A stretch of DNA of 6,728 nt from Candidatus Pelagibacter sp. (GTDB lineage Bacteria > Pseudomonadota > Alphaproteobacteria > Pelagibacterales > Pelagibacteraceae), in the NCBI GenBank assembly GCA_002704185.1, contig PAFP01000051.1, forward strand, positions 1-6,728, in the 5' to 3' direction. A model generated the notes under the pieces. It had not been told where the DNA came from. It worked only from the letters and a program-made list of their open reading frames with translations, and did no database searches. The position numbers and the translations under genes were made by a program. The stretch's first letter is position 1, and each line of letters starts with the position of its first letter. Below are positions 1 through 5,532 of this stretch, piece by piece.

Positions 1-2
1 AA

Positions 3-56
3 AGAGAGTGGAATGAGCTTATGGATGTATTAGGTAGGCAAGATTTGATTATTTAA
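3..56 (+). CDS. 3' end of an unidentified gene (partial, 17 codons)
   Basis: An open frame enters from the left edge and encodes 17 residues, REWNELMDVLGRQDLII, before a TAA at 54-56. The other two + strand frames close within the first 41 bases. The peptide looks like ordinary protein, with acidic, hydrophobic and Trp residues and none of the Lys/Asn/Ile-only character of random AT-rich translation. It is far too short to assign to a family and I do not recognise it. Its last eight bases overlap the 3' end of the convergent mrp gene, a tail-to-tail arrangement that is common in compact genomes. It could be a chance open frame, since 17 codons is weak evidence. Confidence 0.45.
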   Translation, partial: REWNELMDVLGRQDLII

Positions 57-864
57 TTTTTAAAGCTATATTTTTAATTTCATTAGTAATGATATCTTCA
101 TTCATAGAATGCATTAAGGGTACCTCATTATCGGATGAAGCACTTATTGACTGATGTATTGGAATTTGACCAAGCAGCTCAATGTTTTGACTTTTAGCAA
201 TAGTGTCTCCGCCCCCTTTACTAAAAATAAATTTTTTATTATTGTTGTTATCTATTAGATAAGACATATTTTCTATTACACCAATCACTGGTACTTTTGT
301 CTTTTTAAACATTTCAATTCCTCTTGTGGCATCATTTACAGACAACTTCTGCGGGGTTGTAATAATTATAGCACCATCAATTTCAAGTTCTTGTGAAAAA
401 GTAATTAATGCATCACCTGTACCAGGCGGCATATCAATAATTAAATAATCAAGGTTAGTCCAATTGACATTATTAACGAAAGTTTTAATTGCACTGATTA
501 CCATTGGACCTCTCCAAACCATTGGTGATTTATCATCTACTAAAAAACCAATAGACATTAAATAAACATTATATTTAATAATAGGGTTTAACTTTTTCCC
601 ATCATCGGTTGTAGGTTTTTCCTTCACCCCAAATAATTGAGGTATTGAGGGACCATAAATATCTGCATCTAATAAACCAACATTAAAATTTTTACCAAGT
701 TCAACTGCTATATTTGCTGCAATAGTGGATTTGCCAACACCACCTTTAGCGCTAGATATTGCAATTATTTTTTTTACATTTGGGATTCTTTTTTTGACAA
801 ACTGACTTGAAGGAGAAATCCTATCCCTAAAATCTTTGTTTAAATTTGCTTTTTTTGCGTCCAT
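49..864 (-). CDS. mrp: Mrp/ApbC-family P-loop ATPase, short form without cysteines
   Basis: This 271-residue protein belongs to the Mrp/NBP35 branch of the MinD/ParA deviant-Walker ATPases, soluble proteins implicated in carrying Fe-S clusters to apoproteins. Visible motifs are the deviant Walker A KGGVGKST (residues 40-47, signature Lys40), the switch I region DADIYGPSIPQLFG (66-79), the Walker B/switch II segment DYLIIDMPPGTGD (139-151), TTPQKLSVND (169-178) and VIENMSY (196-202). Full-length bacterial Mrp has about 350-380 residues with an N-terminal DUF59/MIP18 domain. Here only about 30 basic residues precede the ATPase. The CxxC that follows ENMS in many homologues is replaced by an Asp/Asn-rich stretch (205-209), and there is no cysteine anywhere in the protein. 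The start at 864 is preceded on its strand by an AAAAGG-like Shine-Dalgarno four bases upstream. The gene is divergent from hflK. Family assignment is firm; Fe-S carrier function is uncertain. Confidence 0.93.
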   Translation of the reverse strand: MDAKKANLNKDFRDRISPSSQFVKKRIPNVKKIIAISSAKGGVGKSTIAANIAVELGKNFNVGLLDADIYGPSIPQLFGVKEKPTTDDGKKLNPIIKYNVYLMSIGFLVDDKSPMVWRGPMVISAIKTFVNNVNWTNLDYLIIDMPPGTGDALITFSQELEIDGAIIITTPQKLSVNDATRGIEMFKKTKVPVIGVIENMSYLIDNNNNKKFIFSKGGGDTIAKSQNIELLGQIPIHQSISASSDNEVPLMHSMNEDIITNEIKNIALKIK

Positions 865-895
865 TTAGCCTTTTTTTTACTTTTAATTAACTGTC

Positions 896-925
896 TATAT
901 ATGTATTAGTAGCGCAGAAATTGAA
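896..925 (-). promoter_or_regulatory. Possible sigma-70-type promoter for mrp
   Basis: Read on the minus strand, TTCAAT (complement of 920-925) and TATATA (complement of 896-901) are separated by 18 bases, 31 bp upstream of the mrp ATG. The spacing suits a -35/-10 pair, but the -35 match is poor and TA-rich hexamers are common by chance in this background. The location, in the only divergent spacer of the window, is the main support. Confidence 0.25.
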
Positions 926-934
926 ATATATAAA
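906..934 (+). promoter_or_regulatory. Possible promoter for the hflK operon
   Basis: TATAAA at 929-934 is a good -10 match, and TTAGTA at 906-911 is a weak -35 candidate 17 bases upstream. Transcription would begin near 940-942. That leaves a leader of about 20 nt if HflK starts at 961, or essentially none if it starts at 940. A promoter for the long + strand gene run is expected in this spacer, but the hexamers cannot be distinguished from AT-rich background by eye. Confidence 0.25.
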
Positions 935-960
935 TATTTATGATTAACAAAATTTTTAAA

Positions 961-2058
961 ATGGCTAATTCTCCGTGGGGTAATGGAGGTGAGGATACGC
1001 CACCAGGAGGTGGAGGTGGAAGCCGTGGTTCTGGAGGCGGAAGAAGACCTCCTAATTTTGATGATCTAGCTGGGCAATTTCAAGAACAATTAAAAAAAAT
1101 TTTTCCAAAGAATATGCCTGGCAGTGGAAAGCCTGTTTTTTTATTTATTATAATTGTCGCTACATTGTGGTTAGGTAGTGGCTTCTATCGTGTACTACCT
1201 GATGAACAAGGTGTGGTTATAAGATTTGGAAAATATGTAACCCAGACACAACCAGGTTTACATTACCACATACCTTTTCCAGTTGAGAGAGTTTTAACTC
1301 CCAAAGTAACAAAGGTGAATCGTATAGACGTGGGCTATAGATCTGCAGCAGATACAGGAAGAGCCGCGAGCGTTAATGACGTCCCAGAAGAAAGTTTAAT
1401 GCTTACTGGTGATGAAAACATAGTCGACATTGATTACTCTGTATTTTGGGTAATTAAAGACGCTGGTAAATTTTTATTTAACATTCAAGATCCAGAAGAT
1501 ACGGTTAAAAGTGTTGCAGAAACTGCTATGAGGGAAATCATAGCTAAAAACAATATACAATCAATTTTAACAGAGGGAAGAGCTCAAATTGAAGTTGATA
1601 CACAAACTATTATGCAAGAAATTTTAGATAATTATGATTCAGGAATACAAATCACTCAAGTGCAAACACAAAAAGCTGATCCACCAGGAGAAGTTATAGA
1701 TGCATTTAGAGACGTACAAGCTGCCAAAGCAGATAAAGAAAGACAACAAAACGAGGCTGAAGCATATGCTAATGATGTTATCCCAAGAGCACGAGGTGAG
1801 GCTGCACAAATTGTTCAAAAAGCAGAAGGTTATAAAAAAGAGGTCGTTGCTTTAGCAGAAGGAGAAGCATCTAGATTTAATGCAATTTATAATGAGTATA
1901 GAAAAGCGAGGTCAGTAACACAAGAAAGAATGTATTTAGAAACAATGGAAAAAGTGTTGGCTGATATTAATAAAATTATAATTGATAAAAAATCTGGTGG
2001 GGGTGTTGTACCATATTTACCTTTACCTGAACTTAAAAAAATTCAAAAGGGAGACTAA
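961..2058 (+). CDS. hflK: HflK, SPFH-domain modulator of FtsH protease
   Basis: HflK pairs with HflC in an inner-membrane complex that encloses FtsH and modulates its degradation of membrane and cytosolic substrates. The 365-residue product begins with a Gly/Pro-rich cytoplasmic tail (about residues 5-30, with a five-Gly run), as is usual for HflK. A single membrane segment follows (about 58-76, FLFIIIVATLWLGSG), then the SPFH/band 7 domain starting at YRVLPDEQGVVIRFGKY (76-92). An Ala/Glu/Lys/Gln-rich coiled coil occupies about residues 249-318 and contains the family-typical RGEAAQIVQKAEGYK stretch. The length is slightly below that of E. coli HflK (about 420). I chose ATG 961 because MANSPWGNGGED matches the usual HflK N-terminus. 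An in-frame ATG at 940 would add seven residues (MINKIFK). Neither start has a clear Shine-Dalgarno. The stop codon overlaps the hflC start by one base. No cysteine is present. Confidence 0.95.
   Translation: MANSPWGNGGEDTPPGGGGGSRGSGGGRRPPNFDDLAGQFQEQLKKIFPKNMPGSGKPVFLFIIIVATLWLGSGFYRVLPDEQGVVIRFGKYVTQTQPGLHYHIPFPVERVLTPKVTKVNRIDVGYRSAADTGRAASVNDVPEESLMLTGDENIVDIDYSVFWVIKDAGKFLFNIQDPEDTVKSVAETAMREIIAKNNIQSILTEGRAQIEVDTQTIMQEILDNYDSGIQITQVQTQKADPPGEVIDAFRDVQAAKADKERQQNEAEAYANDVIPRARGEAAQIVQKAEGYKKEVVALAEGEASRFNAIYNEYRKARSVTQERMYLETMEKVLADINKIIIDKKSGGGVVPYLPLPELKKIQKGD
2047..2053 (+). promoter_or_regulatory. Ribosome binding site of hflC inside the hflK 3' end
   Basis: AAGGGAG lies four bases before the hflC ATG and inside the last codons of hflK. 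It is one of only two good Shine-Dalgarno matches among the + strand genes. Together with the TAATG stop/start junction it fixes the hflC start and suggests translational coupling of the two subunits. Confidence 0.7.
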
Positions 2059-2969
2059 TGAAAGAAAAATTAATAAAATTTTTGGCACCAATTTTAATAG
2101 GATTTGGTTTTTTAGTTTACTTAACTTTATTTACAGTTTCAGAGGTACAGCAAGCAATAGTCCTTCAATTCGGAGATCCTAAAAGAGTTATACAAAAAGC
2201 TGGTTTAAATTATAAAATTCCAATTGTTCAAAACGTAGTATTTTTAGATACGAGAATTTTAAATCTTGATGCACCGCCAGAAGAAGTAATTGCTTCTGAT
2301 CAAAAAAGATTAATAGTTGATGCTTTTGCTAGATTTAAAATAAAAGATCCTTTAAAATTTTATATTTCAGTTGGTAATGAAAGAGTGGCAAGATCAAGAT
2401 TATCAACAATTGTAAATGCGCGTATTAGAAGTGTTCTTGGTAAAGAGGAACTCCAAACATTAGTTTCAAAAGATAGAGCAAGACTTATGGGACAAATAAC
2501 AAGCGATGTTAATGACGAAGCATCAAAACTTGGTATTGAGATAATTGATGTTAGAATTAAAAGAGCAGACCTACCTCAAGCTAACAGTGAAGCTATTTAT
2601 AGGAGAATGCAAACAGAGAGGGAAAGAGAAGCAAAAGAATTTAGAGCTGAAGGAGCAGAGATAGCTCAAACAGTTAGATCTACGGCAGATAAAGAAGTAG
2701 CAGTTATAATTGCTGAAGCGAAAAAAACAGCTGAAATTTTAAAAGGTGAGGGAGACAGTGAAAGAAATAAAATATTCGCTAGTGCCTTTGGTAAAGATCC
2801 AGCATTCTTTAGTTTTTATAGATCAATGCAGTCATATGAAAAAGCTTTGATTGGAAATGAAACTTCGTTAATTTTATCTCCTGATAGTGACTTTTTTAAA
2901 TTTTTCGGAAAATCAGGTGCAAGAAAATTTAGGTCTAGATCAGCAAAACCTGCAGCTAAAAAAAACTAA
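2058..2969 (+). CDS. hflC: HflC, SPFH-domain modulator of FtsH protease
   Basis: HflC is the partner of HflK in the complex around FtsH; the SPFH domains of both face the periplasm. The 303-residue product has a short N-terminal tail and one membrane segment (about residues 9-26, LAPILIGFGFLVYLTLF). The SPFH domain begins at SEVQQAIVLQFG (28-39) and includes LDAPPEEVIASDQKRL (70-85), the NARIRSVLG segment (120-128) and the highly typical GIEIIDVRIKRADLP (159-173). A charged helix follows (about 175-240, RRMQTEREREAKEFRAEG). The C-terminal LILSPDSDFFKFF (271-283) is also typical of the family, and the protein ends in a basic tail. Length is close to the roughly 330 residues of E. coli HflC. 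The start overlaps the hflK stop by one base, downstream of a good ribosome binding site. The complex is probably made stoichiometrically from one transcript. Confidence 0.96.
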   Translation: MKEKLIKFLAPILIGFGFLVYLTLFTVSEVQQAIVLQFGDPKRVIQKAGLNYKIPIVQNVVFLDTRILNLDAPPEEVIASDQKRLIVDAFARFKIKDPLKFYISVGNERVARSRLSTIVNARIRSVLGKEELQTLVSKDRARLMGQITSDVNDEASKLGIEIIDVRIKRADLPQANSEAIYRRMQTEREREAKEFRAEGAEIAQTVRSTADKEVAVIIAEAKKTAEILKGEGDSERNKIFASAFGKDPAFFSFYRSMQSYEKALIGNETSLILSPDSDFFKFFGKSGARKFRSRSAKPAAKKN

Positions 2970-2978
2970 TTTTTTATA

Positions 2979-3164
2979 ATGGATGAGCTCATAATTGCAG
3001 TTGGGCTTTTATTAATATTAGAAGGTTTATTTTATGCTATATTCCCGTCGCAAATGAAAAATTTGTTAAATCAGATTAAAGAATTACCAGCTTCTAAATT
3101 AAGAAGTGGTGGCCTTATTTTTGCTATAATAGGATTTATAATTATATGGTTTATCAAACAATGA
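2979..3164 (+). CDS. DUF2065 (YjeT-like) small inner-membrane protein
   Basis: This 61-residue protein has two hydrophobic segments (about residues 3-23, LIIAVGLLLILEGLFYAIFP, and 45-59, GLIFAIIGFIIIWFI). They are joined by a short polar stretch with the family-typical NLLNQIKELPASKLRSGG. The LEGLFYAIFP motif and overall layout match DUF2065, to which E. coli YjeT, encoded just after hflC, also belongs. The molecular function of the family is not established; association with the HflKC complex is inferred from conserved gene neighbourhood. It starts nine bases after the hflC stop with no clear Shine-Dalgarno. Its TGA shares four bases (ATGA) with the preferred degP start. Both hydrophobic segments could span the membrane, giving a hairpin. 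Confidence 0.88.
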   Translation: MDELIIAVGLLLILEGLFYAIFPSQMKNLLNQIKELPASKLRSGGLIFAIIGFIIIWFIKQ

Positions 3165-4576
3165 GAAAAAATATTCAAAATCTTTTATTTTTATTTGCAA
3201 TTATTTTTTTCTGTGCGCAGTCTGTAGCTGATATTTCAAAAGGCTTCTCGGATTTAGCTAAAAAATCAATGCCTTCAGTTGTTAATATATCTGCTACAAA
3301 AGTTGTTGATACGAGAGGCAGCAATCCTTTTCCTTTTCAATTTCCACCAGGTTCACCATTTGAGGAATTCTTTAAAGATCAAAACAAAGGTCAGAAGCAA
3401 AGAAGAACGGTAGCACTTGGATCTGGTTTTGTAATTCAAAGCAATGGTACGGTAATTACAAATAATCATGTAATTCAAGGCGCTGAAGGAATTTTTGTTA
3501 GATTTACTGACGGTAAAGAATATGAGGCTAAATTGATTGGAACAGATCCGGTTAGTGATATTGCGGTTCTTAAAATTCAATCAAATGAAAATTTCAAAGC
3601 ATTAAAATTTGCCGACTCATCTAAAGCTAACGTTGGTGATTGGGTAGTTGCAATTGGTAATCCATTTGGTTTAGGAGGAACTGTTACTTCAGGAATTATT
3701 TCTGCAATAAATAGAGATATCAATATGGGAAGATATGATAATTTTATACAAACTGATGCATCAATTAATCAAGGTAATTCAGGTGGCCCGTTATTTAATA
3801 TGAATGGAGATGTATTAGGAATTAATACAGCAATTTTTTCAAACTCTGGGGGATCAGTAGGAATAGGTTTTGCTATACCAGCAAATTTTGCAAAAAATGT
3901 AATTAATCAATTAATACAGTTTGGTGAAACCAAAAGAGGCTGGTTAGGCGTGAGAATTCAAGTTGTTAGCAAAGAAATAGCTGAAGCAGTTTTTTTAAAA
4001 GAACCAATTGGGGCTTTGGTAACAGATGTTAATCCTAAAGGACCAGCATTCAAGTCAGGTATTAAACCGGGTGACGTTATTATAGAATTTAATGGAAAAA
4101 AAATTAAAACGATGAGAGAGCTACCAAAAGTTGTTGGAGAAGCACCTGTAGGCAAACCAGCTACTGTTAAAATTTGGAGAAATAAAAAAATTCTGACTAA
4201 AAATGTTGTTTTAGGTAGATTGGAAGATACCGCTGAATTTAAACAGAGCATTAAGCCAAAAGTTGCAGAAGATAAATCGTTAGGAATTTTAGGTATTAAT
4301 GTTAGAAATATAAATAACAATGACGCTACTAATCGATCGAAATTAAAAAATAAAAAAGGTGTTATTATTACGAGCATTAATCCAAATGGACCTTTAGGAA
4401 TGCTACCAATTTCCAAAGGCGATGCAATTGTTGCTGTTCAGAATGCAAAAATTGAAAATACAAAAGATTTTCAATCAAGAATTTTAAAATTAATTAAATC
4501 AGGAAAAAAATCTATTTTGTTAACTATCGTAGATCTTAATAATTCTACTAGATACATTGGTGTTAAAATAAAATAA
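3161..4576 (+). CDS. degP: DegP/HtrA-family periplasmic serine protease (DegQ-like)
   Basis: This is an envelope protease/chaperone that degrades misfolded exported proteins. From ATG 3161 the product is 471 residues. It has a signal peptide (basic MRK, hydrophobic core 8-18, likely cleavage after SVA at 21-23), a Phe/Pro-rich segment (about 56-70), and a trypsin-like domain with His103 (TNNHVI), Asp133 (DPVSDIAVLK) and Ser207 (GNSGGPLF). PDZ1 starts at RGWLGVRIQ (about 259-350) and PDZ2 is a shorter, diverged domain from LGILGINV (about 373-471). The two-PDZ layout and length match DegP/DegQ/MucD; DegP versus DegQ cannot be settled here. An in-frame ATG at 3146 adds MVYQT and would overlap DUF2065 by 19 bases. 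I prefer 3161, which gives a standard signal peptide and an ATGA coupled junction. The only Cys is in the signal peptide and is not in a lipobox. The position after hflKC and DUF2065 makes this a quality-control operon. Confidence 0.95.
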   Translation: MRKNIQNLLFLFAIIFFCAQSVADISKGFSDLAKKSMPSVVNISATKVVDTRGSNPFPFQFPPGSPFEEFFKDQNKGQKQRRTVALGSGFVIQSNGTVITNNHVIQGAEGIFVRFTDGKEYEAKLIGTDPVSDIAVLKIQSNENFKALKFADSSKANVGDWVVAIGNPFGLGGTVTSGIISAINRDINMGRYDNFIQTDASINQGNSGGPLFNMNGDVLGINTAIFSNSGGSVGIGFAIPANFAKNVINQLIQFGETKRGWLGVRIQVVSKEIAEAVFLKEPIGALVTDVNPKGPAFKSGIKPGDVIIEFNGKKIKTMRELPKVVGEAPVGKPATVKIWRNKKILTKNVVLGRLEDTAEFKQSIKPKVAEDKSLGILGINVRNINNNDATNRSKLKNKKGVIITSINPNGPLGMLPISKGDAIVAVQNAKIENTKDFQSRILKLIKSGKKSILLTIVDLNNSTRYIGVKIK

Positions 4577-4583
4577 CACCTTA

Positions 4584-5492
4584 ATGAAAAAAATAATTCT
4601 GTTATTTGGTCCAACAGCTTCTGGAAAATCTAAATTAGCAATTGATATAGCTCAAAATTACAATGGTGAAATTGTAAATGCTGATAGTATGCAAGTTTAT
4701 TCGGAAATTAAAATTCTTTCAGCAAGGCCAGATGAAAAACAAATTAAACACCATCTATATGGATGCACATCTGTTAATGATAATTTTTCTGTTGGAAAAT
4801 GGTATTCTCTAGCAACTAATAAAATTAAAGAAATAAATAAAAAAAATAAAGTAGCAGTAGTTGTTGGGGGCACTGGGCTATATTTCAAGGTATTAATTGA
4901 TGGATTGGTAGATATCCCAGAAATTCCAAAAATAGAAATGAGCTTAAATCCATTAGGTAGGCACATGATGATCAATAGTTATTCAAATAAATATCCAGGT
5001 ATATTTGATCACTTGGATGATCTTAATGATACACAAAGGCTTTACCGAGCAATTGCAGTATATGATTATACTGGAATGACAGTTACTGAATGGCATACTA
5101 AAAAGAATAAAAAAAATTTTAATGCAGAAGAATTTATTAAGATTTGTTTAATACCCGATAAAAAAGAAATTCAAAATAGAATACAAAGAAGATTTAATGA
5201 TATGCTAGATAATGGTGCAATAGATGAAGCAAAAAATTACTATAAGTCAGATACTTGGAAAAAATCACTCCATACCGCTAATTCAATAATAGGACTTAGA
5301 GAAATACATCTTTATTTAAGTAAAAAAATTTCACTAGACGAGCTAAAAAATGATGTTTTAATCAGAACAAGACAGTACGCAAAACGCCAATATACCTGGC
5401 AAAGAGGTCAAATGAAGGATTGGAAAGCATTTGACGACATAAATTATCTTGATTTACAAAAAAAAGTTACCTCATATATATCTAAAACTTGA
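4584..5492 (+). CDS. miaA: tRNA dimethylallyltransferase MiaA
   Basis: MiaA transfers the dimethylallyl group from DMAPP to N6 of A37 in tRNAs reading UNN codons, giving i6A, which improves codon-anticodon pairing. The 302-residue length is normal. Motifs in order are the P-loop GPTASGKS (9-16), NADSMQVY (32-39, with catalytic-type Asp34), SARPD (46-50), VVVGGTGLYFKVLIDGL (92-108, with Thr97 in the DMAPP-site loop), and NDTQRLYRAIAVYDYTG (148-164, the usual DPxR written NDTQR). The C-terminal part has TANSIIGLREI (231-241) and the hallmark RTRQYAKRQYTWQR (261-274). It begins seven bases after the degP stop with no recognisable Shine-Dalgarno, consistent with coupled translation. The ilvB gene follows after 40 bases. 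Nothing suggests loss of activity. Confidence 0.97.
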   Translation: MKKIILLFGPTASGKSKLAIDIAQNYNGEIVNADSMQVYSEIKILSARPDEKQIKHHLYGCTSVNDNFSVGKWYSLATNKIKEINKKNKVAVVVGGTGLYFKVLIDGLVDIPEIPKIEMSLNPLGRHMMINSYSNKYPGIFDHLDDLNDTQRLYRAIAVYDYTGMTVTEWHTKKNKKNFNAEEFIKICLIPDKKEIQNRIQRRFNDMLDNGAIDEAKNYYKSDTWKKSLHTANSIIGLREIHLYLSKKISLDELKNDVLIRTRQYAKRQYTWQRGQMKDWKAFDDINYLDLQKKVTSYISKT

Positions 5493-5523
5493 CCCAGTTC
5501 TAACATCGGTTAAATTCAATTTT

Positions 5524-5529
5524 AGGGAG
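5524..5529 (+). promoter_or_regulatory. Ribosome binding site of ilvB
   Basis: AGGGAG ends three bases before the ATG at 5533 and is a strong Shine-Dalgarno match in a window where most starts lack one. It fixes the start of the acetolactate synthase gene. The 40-nt miaA-ilvB spacer around it has no convincing terminator or leader peptide. Confidence 0.7.
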
Positions 5530-5532
5530 AAA

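Noticed and set aside
871..879. T-run in the mrp-hflK spacer as a possible terminator
   Set aside because: It lies upstream of both divergent genes, no GC-rich stem precedes it, and on the mrp strand it is the A-rich region around the ribosome binding site.
1001..1046. Gly-rich repetitive stretch at the start of hflK as a tandem repeat
   Set aside because: The GGA/GGT codon run simply encodes the Gly-rich N-terminal tail typical of HflK; there is no exact repeat unit.
1982..2182. 66-codon + strand open frame across the hflK-hflC junction
   Set aside because: It lies in another frame over the ends of two clearly identified genes, has no ribosome binding site and resembles no family.
3353..3580. 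75-codon minus-strand open frame inside degP
   Set aside because: It is antisense to the protease domain, with low-complexity Asn/Ser/Ile composition. The + strand frame carries the catalytic His and Asp motifs.
3958..4416. 152-codon minus-strand open frame inside degP
   Set aside because: It is long, but it is a mirror of the PDZ-coding region: the Leu/Phe/Pro-rich translation is what Lys/Asn/Gly-rich coding gives on the reverse strand. There is no recognisable domain or start signal.
4697..4975. 92-codon minus-strand open frame inside miaA
   Set aside because: It is antisense to the conserved DMAPP-site region of miaA and has no supporting feature.
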